Below, in pieces: positions 51,390 to 60,230 of a DNA stretch of 64,000 nucleotides (its first letter is position 1; every line of letters starts with the position of its first letter). Below the pieces are notes generated by a model that saw only the letters and a list, made by a program, of their open reading frames with translations, did not search any database and was not told where the DNA came from. Both the position numbers and the translations under genes were made by a program. This stretch comes from Streptomyces mashuensis. Lineage in GTDB: Bacteria > Actinomycetota > Actinomycetes > Streptomycetales > Streptomycetaceae. The stretch spans positions 48,427 through 112,426 of the forward strand of contig NZ_BNBD01000017.1 of NCBI RefSeq assembly GCF_014654785.1. Direction: 5' to 3'.

Positions 51390-51811
51390 GCGGTCCGCCC
51401 CTCTTCGTCGTCGCCCTCGTCCTTCGCGGGCCGCGCGTCCTGCTCGGGACGCGCCGGCTCCTGCCCGGCGGCGGTCGCACCGCCGGCCGTCCCGCGCCGG
51501 GCGCCCATCGCCGCGGCCTGGGCGCCGGCCAGGGCGGCCTCCAGCTCCGCGATCCGGGCGTCGCGCTCGGCCAGCTCGGCGCCCAGCCGGTCGAGGACGT
51601 CGTCGGTCTCGGCCATGCGGTAGCCACGCACCGCCATCGGCAGCCGCAGCCCCTCGACGTCCGCGCGGCCCAGCGGCCGGCCGGCGGGCAGCGGCCAGGC
51701 CACCCGGTCCTGCGCCGCCTCCGGCAGCAGTCCGTCGCTTCCACCGCCGGCGACGGCCAGCGTCACCGCGGCGACCACCACGACCAGCGCGATGAGCAAG
51801 AACCAGAACAC
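51386..51811 (-). CDS. DivIVA-domain-like membrane protein
   Basis: A 141-residue protein with one N-terminal helix (WFLLIALVVVVAAVTLAVA). Then LRLPMAVRGYRMAETDDVLD and RLGAELAERDARIAELEAAL follow, the DivIVA-like pattern of a RGY loop and a coiled coil. A Glu/Asp/Lys-rich tail ends it. Occupies the place of Rv1209 next to tag in mycobacteria. A role in polar or septal localisation is a guess from the family. Confidence 0.85.
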   Translation of the reverse strand: MFWFLLIALVVVVAAVTLAVAGGGSDGLLPEAAQDRVAWPLPAGRPLGRADVEGLRLPMAVRGYRMAETDDVLDRLGAELAERDARIAELEAALAGAQAAAMGARRGTAGGATAAGQEPARPEQDARPAKDEGDDEEGRTA

Positions 51812-51942
51812 GGCGGTCTCCCCGTCAGTCCTCCGTCAGCCAATCCGTCCACCCCGATCGTGCCATGCCGCTCGGACAGTTAAGGTCGCTGGCGGACGTG
51901 GGACAGGAAGCCGGACAGGGAGTCCGGCAGGGAGTAGGGCAG

Positions 51943-52803
51943 ATGCTGCGGCTGGGACGACGCGAGTTCGGCGCTCACGAACCGGTGATCATGGCGATCG
52001 TGAACCGGACGCCCGACTCCTTCTACGACCAGGGCGCCACGTTCCGCGACGAGCCGGCGCTGGAGCGGGTCGAGCAGGCCGTGGCCGAGGGCGCCGCGAT
52101 CATCGACATCGGCGGCGTCAAGGCGGGGCCCGGCGCGGAGGTGAGCGCCGAGGAGGAGGCGCGGCGCACGGTCGGGTTCGTGGCGGAGGTGCGGCGCCGC
52201 CACCCCGATGTGGTGATCAGCGTGGACACCTGGCGGCACGAGGTCGGCGAGGCCGTGTGCGAGGCGGGCGCGGACCTGCTCAACGACGCGTGGGGCGGGG
52301 TGGACCCGAAGCTGGCGGAGGTCGCCGCGCGCTACGGCGCGGGCCTGGTGTGCACGCACGCGGGCGGCGTGGAGCCGCGTACCCGGCCGCACCGGGCGGC
52401 GTACGAGGACGTGATGGCCGATGTCCTGCGCGTCACCGTGGGCCTGGCCGAGCGGGCGGTGGCGCTGGGCGTGCCGCGCGAGTCGGTGCTCATCGACCCG
52501 GGGCACGACTTCGGCAAGAACACCCGGCACTCGCTGGAGGCGACCCGGCGGCTGGACGAGATGGTGGCCACCGGCTGGCCGGTGCTGGTGTCGCTGTCGA
52601 ACAAGGACTTCGTGGGCGAGACGCTGGACCGTCCGGTGAAGGAGCGGCTGCTGGGCACGCTGGCCACCACCGCGGTCTCGGCGTGGCTGGGCGCGCAGGT
52701 GTACCGGGTGCACGAGGTGGCGGAGACGAAGCAGGTGCTGGACATGGTGGCGTCGATCGCCGGCCACCGTCCGCCGGCCGTGGCCCGGCGGGGCCTGGCC
52801 TGA
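51943..52803 (+). CDS. folP2: Dihydropteroate-synthase-like protein, FolP2 type
   Basis: A 286-residue TIM-barrel protein of the DHPS family: MAIVNRTPDSFYDQGATF, IIDIGGVKAGPGAEV, SVDTWRHEV, LLNDAWGG, HAGG, IDPGHDFGKNT and SLSNKDFVGETL. Several residues that in true DHPS bind pterin pyrophosphate and p-aminobenzoate are replaced (GGESTRPG by GGVKAGPG, SRKSF by SNKDF). Mycobacterial FolP2 is the non-canonical paralogue without proven DHPS activity, and this protein belongs with it. The ATG at 51943 has GGAG eight bases upstream; the frame is open to 51865 over a repetitive stretch. Confidence 0.88.
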   Translation: MLRLGRREFGAHEPVIMAIVNRTPDSFYDQGATFRDEPALERVEQAVAEGAAIIDIGGVKAGPGAEVSAEEEARRTVGFVAEVRRRHPDVVISVDTWRHEVGEAVCEAGADLLNDAWGGVDPKLAEVAARYGAGLVCTHAGGVEPRTRPHRAAYEDVMADVLRVTVGLAERAVALGVPRESVLIDPGHDFGKNTRHSLEATRRLDEMVATGWPVLVSLSNKDFVGETLDRPVKERLLGTLATTAVSAWLGAQVYRVHEVAETKQVLDMVASIAGHRPPAVARRGLA

Positions 52804-52834
52804 GCCAGGGCCCCCGCCCGGCGGCCCGGTTCGG

Positions 52835-53596
52835 TCAGGTGCCGGCTTCCTTCGTCACGAGCGTGATGGCCTCGTCGACGTCGTCCGTCACGTGGAACAG
52901 CTGGAGGTCGGCCGCGCCGGCCTTGCCCTCGGCGACGAGCGTGCCCTCCAGCCAGTCGAGCAGGCCCTTCCAGTAGGCGGTGCCGAACAGCACGATCGGG
53001 AAGCGGGTCACCTTCTTCGTCTGGACCAGCGTGAGCGCCTCGAACAGCTCGTCCAGGGTGCCCATGCCGCCGGGCAGCACCACGAACCCGCTGGCGTACT
53101 TCACGAACATCGTCTTGCGGACGAAGAAGTACCGGAAGTCGACGCCCAGGTTGACGTACGGGTTGAGGCCCTGTTCGAAGGGCAGCTCGATGCCGAGGCC
53201 CACGGAGATGCCGCCGGCCTCCATCGCGCCCCGGTTGGCGGCCTCCATGGCGCCCGGCCCGCCGCCGGTGATCACCGCGAAGCCCGCCTCGACCAGGCCG
53301 CGCCCGATGGCGACGCCGGACTCGTACTCCGGGGACCCGGGCTTCGTCCGGGCCGAGCCGAACACGCTGATCGCCGGGGGGAGTTCGGCGAGCGCGCCGA
53401 AGCCCTCGACGAACTCCGACTGGATGCGGAGCACCCGGAAGGGGTCCTCGTGGACCCAGTCCGCGGTGCCGCGGGTGTCCAGCAGGTGCTGGTCGGTGGT
53501 GCCGGCCTGCATCTGGCCGTGCCGCCGCACGACCGGCCCCCGGCGCTGCTCCCGCCGGCCCCGCGGCGTCTCCGGGCTGCCCGTGCCGTGGTTCAT
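52835..53596 (-). CDS. LOG family (TIGR00730) protein
   Basis: Nucleoside-monophosphate phosphoribohydrolase-like protein of the Lonely Guy family, 253 residues. Key motifs: ISVFGSARTKPG, ITGGGPGAMEAANRGA, and the active-site PGGMGTLDELFEALTLVQ. An about 60-residue N-terminal extension is Arg/Gln-rich. Relatives cleave AMP-type substrates or cytokinin ribotides. Convergent with folP2 and in the same neighbourhood as in mycobacteria (Rv1205). Confidence 0.94.
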   Translation of the reverse strand: MNHGTGSPETPRGRREQRRGPVVRRHGQMQAGTTDQHLLDTRGTADWVHEDPFRVLRIQSEFVEGFGALAELPPAISVFGSARTKPGSPEYESGVAIGRGLVEAGFAVITGGGPGAMEAANRGAMEAGGISVGLGIELPFEQGLNPYVNLGVDFRYFFVRKTMFVKYASGFVVLPGGMGTLDELFEALTLVQTKKVTRFPIVLFGTAYWKGLLDWLEGTLVAEGKAGAADLQLFHVTDDVDEAITLVTKEAGT

Positions 53597-53681
53597 ACCG
53601 TGCTCCCTCCGCTGCGGATCTCGTCCGTCCGCCCCAGCCTAGGCCGTGTTCACCGCACGTCAGGCCGGGTTCGGGCGGTCG

Positions 53682-54788
53682 TCAGGCGGTCAGCCAGGCC
53701 CGCAGCCGCTCCTCGCAGTGGTGGATGCGGTCCACCACCACGTGCTCGTTCCGCTTGTGGGCGTACAGGGGGTCTCCGGGGCCGTAGTTGACGGCGGGGA
53801 TGCCGAGGCGGCTGAAGCGTGAGACGTCGGTCCAGCCGAACTTGGGGCGGGCCTTGCCGCCCACCGCCGCCATGAAGGCGGCCGCGGCGGGGTGCGAGAG
53901 GCCCGGCAGGGCGCCGCCGGAGTGGTCGTCGACGACGAACTCGGCGACGCCGCAGCCGGCGAAGAACTCGCGGACGTAGGCGAGCGCCTCCTCCTCGGTG
54001 CGGTCCGGGGCGTAACGGAAGTTCACCGTCACGGCGCACTCGTCGGGGATCACGTTGCCGGCCACCCCGCCCTCGATGCGGACGGCGTTGAGGCCCTCGT
54101 GGTACTCGAGGCCGTCGATGACGGGCTTGCGCGGTTCGTACGCGGCGAGCCGGGCCAGGATGGGCGCGGCGGCGTGGATGGCGTTGGAGCCCATCCAGGC
54201 GCGCGCGGAGTGGGCGCGCTCCCCCTTGGTGCGCAGGACGACGCGCAGGGTGCCCTGGCAGCCGCCCTCGACCTCGGCGTCGGTGGGTTCCAGCAGGACG
54301 GCGAAGTCGCCGTGCAGCCACTCGGGGTGTGCCGAGGCGAGGTGGCCGAGGCCGTTGAGGTGGGCGGCGACCTCTTCGTTGTCGTAGAAGACGAAGGTGA
54401 GGTCGCGGTTGGGCGCGGGGACGGTGGCGGCGATGCGCAGCTGGACGGCGACGCCGGACTTCATGTCGCTGGTGCCGCACCCCCACAGGACACCGTCGGC
54501 GTCCAGGCGGGAGGGGACGTTGTCCGCGATGGGGACGGTGTCGATGTGGCCGGCGAGGACGACGCGTTCGGCGCGGCCGAGGGCGGTGCGCGCGACGACG
54601 TTGTTGCCGTACCGGTCGACGGTCAGGTGGGGCAGGGCCCGCAGGGCGTCCTCGACGGCATCGGCGAGGGCCTTCTCGTGACCGCTCTCGGAGGGGAGGT
54701 CGACGAGCGCGGCGGTGAGGGCGGCGGCGTCGAGGGAGAGGTCGAGCGAGGGCCGGCCGGTGGCTGCGGAGTGGTCTGCGGCGTCCAT
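53682..54788 (-). CDS. dapE: Succinyl-diaminopimelate desuccinylase
   Basis: M20-family di-zinc amidohydrolase releasing L,L-diaminopimelate from its N-succinyl form in the lysine/peptidoglycan pathway. Metal ligands are in VLAGHIDTVPIADN, the acidic site in LWGCGTSDMKSGVA, the Glu pair in FYDNEEVAAH, and a histidine in DHSGGALPG and near the C-terminus (YAHKRNEHV). The dimerisation domain lies between. Length 368 is normal. Pathway partner dapC is at 56612-57709. Confidence 0.95.
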   Translation of the reverse strand: MDAADHSAATGRPSLDLSLDAAALTAALVDLPSESGHEKALADAVEDALRALPHLTVDRYGNNVVARTALGRAERVVLAGHIDTVPIADNVPSRLDADGVLWGCGTSDMKSGVAVQLRIAATVPAPNRDLTFVFYDNEEVAAHLNGLGHLASAHPEWLHGDFAVLLEPTDAEVEGGCQGTLRVVLRTKGERAHSARAWMGSNAIHAAAPILARLAAYEPRKPVIDGLEYHEGLNAVRIEGGVAGNVIPDECAVTVNFRYAPDRTEEEALAYVREFFAGCGVAEFVVDDHSGGALPGLSHPAAAAFMAAVGGKARPKFGWTDVSRFSRLGIPAVNYGPGDPLYAHKRNEHVVVDRIHHCEERLRAWLTA

Positions 54789-54860
54789 GCGGCGAGCCTA
54801 ACCCGGTCGCCGCGCGGGCTGGAGCCGTCGGTACCCGGTCTCTGAAGTAACGTAACGCGC

Positions 54861-55787
54861 ATGTCGCGCTTCACCGTCACCCGCCGTGGCCGACTGCTGC
54901 GTACCGTGGCCGCCGGTGCCGTCCTGCTGGCGCTCGTGGGCTATCTGGTGGCGCAGGTGGTGACGGGGGGTCCGGGGGCGCCGCGCTGCACGGTGCGGGC
55001 GAACGGGGAGTCGTACTCGCTCTCGCCGGAGCAGGCCGTGAACGCGGCGACGATCTCCGCGGTGGGCTCCTCGCGCGGGGTGCCGGAGCGGGCGGTGACG
55101 ATCGCGCTGGCCACGGCGATGCAGGAGTCGGGGCTCCGGAACATCCACCACGGTGACCGGGACTCGCAGGGACTGTTCCAGCAGCGGCCGTCGCAGGGCT
55201 GGGGCACGGCGGCGCAGATCACGGACCCGGTGTACGCGGCGGGCGAGTTCTACGAGCACCTGATGCAGGTGCGGGGCTGGTCGCGGCTGCCGCTGACGCG
55301 GGCGGCGCAGGAGGTGCAGCGCAGCGGTTTCCCGCAGGCGTACGCCAAGCACGAGCCGGACGCGTCGCTGCTGGCGTCGGCGCTGACGGGCCGCGCGGAG
55401 GCGTCGTTCAGCTGCACCCGGAGCCCGGGGGACGGCAAGGCGGGCGATCCGCCGGCGGTGCGGGCGAAGCTGTGGCGGGAGTTCGGGCCGGCGGTGCTGC
55501 CGTCGGTGGTCCGTGCCGGTGGCGGCCCGGCGGGGGCGGCCGCGGGGCCGGGCGGGCCGACGGTGACGGTGCCGGTGCGGGAGGACCCGTCGGTGCCGGA
55601 GGGCAGTGCGGCGCGGCGCGGCTGGCAGGTCGCGTCGTGGGCGGTGGCGCACGCCGCGGAACTGCGGATCGAGCGGGTGGCGTTCGGCGGCCGGGTGTGG
55701 TCGGCGGACCGTTCCGCGGACGGCTGGCGCAAGGCGTCGCAGCCGCAGGGGGACCCGGCGGCCGTGCGGATCACGACGACGCGCTAG
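54861..55787 (+). CDS. Secreted lysozyme/transglycosylase-fold-like protein
   Basis: A 308-residue protein with an N-terminal helix (VAAGAVLLALVGYLVAQVV) and an exterior domain. The segment ERAVTIALATAMQESGLRN followed by DRDSQGLFQQRPSQGWGTA is the pattern of goose-type lysozyme/lytic-transglycosylase folds, with the glutamate in QESG as the likely catalytic residue. A Gly/Ala/Pro linker (about 215-240) leads to a second domain (SWAVAHAAELRIERVAFGGR). Some databases call such proteins heavy-metal transporters, which nothing here supports. A role in peptidoglycan hydrolysis is inferred. Confidence 0.75.
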   Translation: MSRFTVTRRGRLLRTVAAGAVLLALVGYLVAQVVTGGPGAPRCTVRANGESYSLSPEQAVNAATISAVGSSRGVPERAVTIALATAMQESGLRNIHHGDRDSQGLFQQRPSQGWGTAAQITDPVYAAGEFYEHLMQVRGWSRLPLTRAAQEVQRSGFPQAYAKHEPDASLLASALTGRAEASFSCTRSPGDGKAGDPPAVRAKLWREFGPAVLPSVVRAGGGPAGAAAGPGGPTVTVPVREDPSVPEGSAARRGWQVASWAVAHAAELRIERVAFGGRVWSADRSADGWRKASQPQGDPAAVRITTTR

Positions 55788-56119
55788 CGGACCGAGGCCG
55801 CGAGGCCCCTCCTCGCACCTCGTTCAGGGGTACGAGGGTGCCCCCGCCCGGGGTATGCGCCGCATACGGGAGTTGCCGTGCGGCCGGTATCCGTACGCGG
55901 CACCGGGAAACCGCCGGTCACCTTGGAGACAAAGGCTTTTCACGGCTGCCGGAGGGCGGCGGTCCTGCCCGGGTTTGCCGGGTTTTCCGGCGGGCGGATT
56001 ATGCGATGCATTACCTACTCTTTACCTGGCGGCACCGCAACCTTCGGGGGGCTCACGCGGTAGTCACAGCGTCCGGACGCCGGACAGCCAACGACTCATC
56101 ACTCCGTCAAAGGAGCAAC
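55788..56119 (+). promoter_or_regulatory. Upstream region of the small secreted protein gene
   Basis: No gene seen in these 332 bases. A lower-G+C stretch at 55995-56035 (ATTATGCGATGCATTACCTA and on) with TACTCT is the likely promoter, leaving a 5' leader of about 85 bases. Confidence 0.4.
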
Positions 56120-56524
56120 ATGTCCCTCCCCCTCACGCGTCGGATCGCCCGGGTCGCCCTGCTCGTCGCAGCGGGTGCCGCTCCCGTCGTCGGTGCGGCC
56201 GGCTCTGCGAGCGCCGCGGACCTCGTGAAGGCCCCCGACCTCGGCGGGCTGAGCGCGGTGGACAGCGCCAACCTGGGCAGCGGCCTCGACTCGACCTCCC
56301 ACCAGGCCGGGGCCGTGGCGACCGGCGTCGGGACCAAGGCCGTGCACACCACCACGGGCGCGGTCAGCAAGGCCGGCAAGGAGCACGTCCCGGCCGCGCA
56401 GAAGGCCGTGGGCCAGGTCGCGGGCGGTGCCGGTCAGGCCGTCGGCCAGACCGCGCAGGGTGTCACCAAGGGTGGCCTGCCCACCCAGGCGCTGCCCGGC
56501 AAGGGTCTCCCCCTCGGCGGCTGA
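56120..56524 (+). CDS. Small secreted protein, hypothetical
   Basis: A 134-residue protein with AAAGGAG four bases before its ATG. The signal peptide (ARVALLVAAGAAPVVGAAGS) ends near SASAAD. The mature part is small, Gly/Ala/Val/Thr/Gln-rich and repetitive (ATGVGTKAVHTTTGAVSKAG, GQVAGGAGQAVGQTAQGVTK), resembling the repeat-rich exported proteins of streptomycete cell surfaces. No cysteines, no membrane anchor, no known function. Followed by a strong terminator. Confidence 0.75.
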   Translation: MSLPLTRRIARVALLVAAGAAPVVGAAGSASAADLVKAPDLGGLSAVDSANLGSGLDSTSHQAGAVATGVGTKAVHTTTGAVSKAGKEHVPAAQKAVGQVAGGAGQAVGQTAQGVTKGGLPTQALPGKGLPLGG

Positions 56525-56558
56525 CCGCAGACCCGCCGCACCGCGCGGCGCACCCCCG

Positions 56559-56590
56559 AGGGGGCCCGGGACCGTCGTCCCGGGCCCCCT
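56559..56590. terminator. Bidirectional hairpin terminator
   Basis: A perfect 14-bp stem (AGGGGGCCCGGGAC and complement) with a 4-base loop between convergent genes. Confidence 0.88.
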
Positions 56591-56611
56591 TCGCGTGCCC
56601 CGGAAGGCGGC

Positions 56612-57709
56612 TCAGTCCGCCAGCCGGCGGACGGCCGCCTCGATGCGCTCGTCGGTGGCGGTGAAGGCGATCCGTACGAACCGCTCGCCCGCCGCGCCGT
56701 AGAACTCGCCCGGCGCGACGAGGATGCCGCGCTTGGCCAGGAACTCCACCGTGTCCCAGCACGGCTCGTCGCGCGTGGCCCACAGGTACAGCGACGCCTC
56801 GCTGTGCTCGATCCGGAAGCCCGCGCCCTCGAAGGCGGCGCGCAGCGCGGTGCGCCGGCGGGCGTAGCGGGCCCGCTGCTCGGTGACGTGCGCCTCGTCG
56901 CCCAGTGCGGCGATCGTGGCGGCCTGTACCGGCGCCGGGACGATCATGCCGCCGTGCTTGCGGAGCCCCAGCAGCTCGCCCAGGACGGCGGCGTCGCCGG
57001 CGAGGAAGGCCGCGCGGTAGCCGGCCAGGTTGGAGCGCTTGGACAGCGAGTGGACGGCAATGATCCCCTCGTGGGAGCCGCCGCACACGTCCGGGTGGAG
57101 CACCGACACCGGGTCGGCCTCCCAGCCCAGGTCCAGGTAGCACTCGTCGCTGACGAGCAGGACGCCGTGCTCGCGGGCCCAGGCCACGGCCCGGCGCAGC
57201 TCGTCGGCGGACAGCACCCGGCCGGTGGGGTTCGACGGCGAGTTCAGCCACAGCAGCTTCAGGCCGGCCGGGTCGAGCTCGGTCGGCTCGTCGTACACGA
57301 CGGGCTCGGCGCCCGCCAGCCGCGCGCCCACCTCGTACGTGGGGTAGGCCAGCCGCGGGTACGCGACCTTGTCGCCGGGGCCCAGGCCCAGCTGGGTCGG
57401 CAGCCAGGCCACCAGTTCCTTCGACCCGACGACGGGCAGGACGTTGCGGTGGTCCAGGCCGCGGGCGCCCAGCCGGCGCTCCGCCCAGCCGGTGAGCGCG
57501 TCGCGCAGGGCCGGCGTGCCCCAGACGGTGGGGTAGCCGGGGCTGTCGGCCGCGGCGGCCAGGGCCTGCTGGACCACGGCCGGCACGGGGTCGACCGGGG
57601 TGCCCACGGACAGGTCCACGATGCCGTCCGGGTGGCCGGCGGCGGTGGCCTTGTACGGCTCCAGCCGGTCCCAGGGGAAGACGGGGAGACGGGAAGAGAC
57701 TGCGCTCAC
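56612..57709 (-). CDS. dapC: Succinyldiaminopimelate transaminase
   Basis: PLP-dependent class I aminotransferase of 365 residues, assigned to the DapC step of lysine/diaminopimelate synthesis. Motifs: VDLSVGTPVDPVP, GYPTVWGTPALRDAL, LNSPSNPTGR, VSDECYLDLGW and the PLP lysine in HSLSKRSNLAGYR. Placement next to the ferredoxin gene is the standard actinobacterial arrangement. Some family members also act on prephenate, so a dual role is possible. GTG start. Confidence 0.94.
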   Translation of the reverse strand: MSAVSSRLPVFPWDRLEPYKATAAGHPDGIVDLSVGTPVDPVPAVVQQALAAAADSPGYPTVWGTPALRDALTGWAERRLGARGLDHRNVLPVVGSKELVAWLPTQLGLGPGDKVAYPRLAYPTYEVGARLAGAEPVVYDEPTELDPAGLKLLWLNSPSNPTGRVLSADELRRAVAWAREHGVLLVSDECYLDLGWEADPVSVLHPDVCGGSHEGIIAVHSLSKRSNLAGYRAAFLAGDAAVLGELLGLRKHGGMIVPAPVQAATIAALGDEAHVTEQRARYARRRTALRAAFEGAGFRIEHSEASLYLWATRDEPCWDTVEFLAKRGILVAPGEFYGAAGERFVRIAFTATDERIEAAVRRLAD

Positions 57710-57758
57710 GGTGCTCGCTGCTCGCTCTCGTGCGCTAGGGGTGGCCGGTGGGGGAATG

Positions 57759-57796
57759 CCGCGGCCCCGTACGGTGGTGGCCGTACGGGGCCGCGG
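57759..57796 (-). terminator. Hairpin terminator between fdxA and dapC
   Basis: A perfect 16-bp stem (CCGCGGCCCCGTACGG and complement) with a 6-base loop, 17 bases after the ferredoxin stop codon. Confidence 0.88.
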
Positions 57797-57812
57797 CGGG
57801 GACCACTGTCGG

Positions 57813-58145
57813 TCAGTGCTCCGCCGGGTTGATGTCCGCGGGCAGCGCCGCGACGAAGGGGTGGTCGCTCTCGATCAGGCCGAGCTTCGAGGCACCACCG
57901 GGCGAGCCGAGCTCGTCGAAGAACTCGACGTTCGCCTTGTAGTAGTCCTTCCACTCCTCCGGGACGTCGTCCTCGTAGAAGATCGCCTCGACGGGGCAGA
58001 CCGGCTCACAGGCACCACAGTCGACGCATTCGTCCGGGTGGATGTACAAGGACCGCGAGCCCTCGTAGATGCAGTCGACGGGGCACTCCTCGATGCACGC
58101 CTTGTCCTTCACGTCGACACAAGGCTGCGCGATGACGTAGGTCAC
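57813..58145 (-). CDS. fdxA: Seven-iron ferredoxin
   Basis: A 110-residue ferredoxin with [3Fe-4S] and [4Fe-4S] sites: CVDVKDKACIEECPVDC and CVDCGACEPVCP give the seven-cysteine plus spacing of actinobacterial FdxA. The acidic C-terminal extension (EEWKDYYKANVEFFDELG) is typical. Electron carrier, partner unknown. GTG start; TGA overlaps nothing. Divergent from the GNAT gene with a 114-base promoter gap. Confidence 0.96.
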   Translation of the reverse strand: MTYVIAQPCVDVKDKACIEECPVDCIYEGSRSLYIHPDECVDCGACEPVCPVEAIFYEDDVPEEWKDYYKANVEFFDELGSPGGASKLGLIESDHPFVAALPADINPAEH

Positions 58146-58259
58146 GCTGTCGTTCCTCCTCGGTAGGGCTCATCTCGCGCGGGAGCGCGGCGTCGTCGAT
58201 GCCCACACCTAGTATCTCCCTCCCCGGGCACATGACGAACAAGAGGGGCGGGCACAGCT

Positions 58260-59267
58260 GTGGAATTCACCACGGGCGGAAGACTGGAGGTCAGGATTTC
58301 CGCGGCGGATGTGGGAAAAAGGGTCTCGGTGCGGCGTCTGAACGACACCCCCGGGTCGCCGGAACGCTTCACCGACGTCGTCGGCGTGCTCACCTCCTGG
58401 GAGGGGGGTGTGGTGCGGATCACACGCCGGAACGGTGAGACGGTGGCCTTCCCCGAGACCGCGCTCGTCGCCGGCAAGACCGTCCCCGCGGCCCCGGCGC
58501 GGCGCCGCGGGCCCGCCGCGACCGCCCGCGAGCTCCAGGAGACCGCCGCCCGCGGCTGGCCCGCCCCCGACACCGAGCCGCTCGGCGGGTGGACGCTGCG
58601 CGCCGCCGGCGGCTTCACCGCCCGCGCCAACTCCGTCCTGCCGCTGGGCGATTGCGGACTGCCGGTGGACGAGGCGGTCGACCGGATCTGCGCCTGGTAC
58701 GCCGCCCGCGGGCTGCCCGCCCGGGTGCAGGTCACCACCGGCGACCCGGGCGCCGACGAGCGGCTGGACGCCGAGCTGGCCCGGCGCGGCTGGACCGGCG
58801 AGCGGTACGCCCTGATGCGTACGGCCCCCCTCGCGCCCCTCGCCGACACGCCGGCCGGCACCGGGCGCGTCCTGCTGACCCGCGAGCCGGACGAGGCGTG
58901 GCTCGCCGCGTACGGGCGGACCGGCAGCGACCCGGGCGCCGTCCGCGCGGTGCTGACCGGCGGGCCCTCGGTGTGGTTCGCGACCGTGCCCGGCGAGGAG
59001 CCCGGCGACGAGCCCGCCGCCATAGGGCGCTGCGTGGTCGACGGCCGCTGGGCCGGGTTCGCGGCGCTGCACGTGAGCCCGGCGCGGCGGCGGCAGGGGC
59101 TGGGCTCGCTGATCATGGCCCGGCTGGCGGAGCAGGCCCTGTCGGAGGGTGCCTCCGCCGCGTACCTCCAGGTCGAGGAGGACAACGGCGGCGCGCTCGC
59201 CCTCTACGACGAGCTGGGCTTCACCACGCACCACGCCTACCACTACCGTCGCGAACCGTCGCGGTAG
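58260..59267 (+). CDS. GNAT family N-acetyltransferase with N-terminal SH3-like domain
   Basis: A 335-residue protein. The N-terminal about 75 residues (VGKRVSVRRLNDTPGSPERF, DVVGVLTSWEGGVVRITRRN) look like a small beta-barrel. The C-terminal GNAT domain holds the acetyl-CoA loop in ALHVSPARRRQGLGSLIMAR, and ends YDELGFTTHHAYHYR. Length and layout match a family conserved next to fdxA in actinobacteria. Substrate unknown. GTG start with GAGGGG about 11 bases upstream. Confidence 0.9.
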   Translation: MEFTTGGRLEVRISAADVGKRVSVRRLNDTPGSPERFTDVVGVLTSWEGGVVRITRRNGETVAFPETALVAGKTVPAAPARRRGPAATARELQETAARGWPAPDTEPLGGWTLRAAGGFTARANSVLPLGDCGLPVDEAVDRICAWYAARGLPARVQVTTGDPGADERLDAELARRGWTGERYALMRTAPLAPLADTPAGTGRVLLTREPDEAWLAAYGRTGSDPGAVRAVLTGGPSVWFATVPGEEPGDEPAAIGRCVVDGRWAGFAALHVSPARRRQGLGSLIMARLAEQALSEGASAAYLQVEEDNGGALALYDELGFTTHHAYHYRREPSR

Positions 59268-59357
59268 TCGTCCCGGCAGTCGTCGCAGCAGCCGTCGCCC
59301 GGGCGGCCGCGGACGCACCATGGACGGTGACGGAGCCAGGAGGGACGCGAGAGACGC

Positions 59358-60215
59358 ATGGACCACAGGGGTCGCAGGGACGACGAGACCAGCGCCCGGC
59401 GGCGGCGGTTCGCCGAGGCGGCCCGCGAGGACCGGCCCGACCTGGCCGCGCTCTGCCTGCTGATCTGCGCGGAGGCGGAGGGCGGCCTGCCGGAGGCGGC
59501 CGTCGACGCGGCCCAGATCGAGCTCGACGACCTGGCCGGGCGGCTGCCCGCGCTCGGCCGGCACGCGCCGCCCCGGCGCTGGGCGGAGGCGGTGGCGGAG
59601 CTGCTGGGCGGCCGCTGCGGCTTCCACGGCACGCCCGCCGACTACCGGCGCCTGGAGTCGTCACTGCTGCACGAGGTGCTGCGGCGCCGGCGCGGCCTGC
59701 CCATCCTGCTGTCGGTGGTGTGGATGGAGGTCGCCCGGCGGGCCGGGGCACCGGTGTACGGCGTGGCGCTGCCCGGCCACTTCGTCGTCGGCTTCGGCGA
59801 ACCGTGGGGCCGGCACGTGCTGGCCGACCCCTTCGACGGGGGCCGCCCCCTGTCCGCGGAGGACGCCGCGCTGCTGGTCGCCGGGGCGACGGGCACCACG
59901 CTGACGCCGGAGGCGTTCTCGCCGGCGGACCCGCTGGAGATCGTGGCGCGGGTGCTCAACAACATCCGCGCCTGGGCCGCGGCACGCCCCGAGCGCAGCG
60001 ACGTCCAGCTGTGGGCCGTGGAGCTGTCCCTGCTGCTGCCCAGCCACCCGGCGCGGCTGCGCTACGAACGCGCGGAGCTGCTGGTGGAACGCGGCGAGTT
60101 CGCGCGCGGGGCGCGGGAACTGGAGGAGTACGCGGACGTGATCGCACCGGTGGAGCCGGACACGGCGGAATCGGTGCGGCACCGGGCGCTCGCCGCGCGG
60201 GCCATGCTGAACTGA
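59358..60215 (+). CDS. SirB1-like transglutaminase-fold protein
   Basis: A 285-residue protein with the Transglut_core2 region: GTPADYRRLESSLLHEVLRR, RRGLPILLSVVWMEVARRAG, GVALPGHFVVGFG. A helical, TPR-like C-terminus (LLPSHPARLRYERAELLVER, GEFARGARELEEYADVI) follows. The family's usual catalytic cysteine is not evident, so it is probably structural or regulatory. AGGAGGG lies about 13 bases before the ATG. Confidence 0.88.
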   Translation: MDHRGRRDDETSARRRRFAEAAREDRPDLAALCLLICAEAEGGLPEAAVDAAQIELDDLAGRLPALGRHAPPRRWAEAVAELLGGRCGFHGTPADYRRLESSLLHEVLRRRRGLPILLSVVWMEVARRAGAPVYGVALPGHFVVGFGEPWGRHVLADPFDGGRPLSAEDAALLVAGATGTTLTPEAFSPADPLEIVARVLNNIRAWAAARPERSDVQLWAVELSLLLPSHPARLRYERAELLVERGEFARGARELEEYADVIAPVEPDTAESVRHRALAARAMLN

Positions 60216-60230
60216 ACCGTCCCCGGCCCC

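Noticed and set aside
55788..56119. A gene in the frame upstream of the small secreted protein
   Set aside because: The frame is open but has no start with a ribosome site and poor codon bias; the AT-rich patch looks like a promoter.
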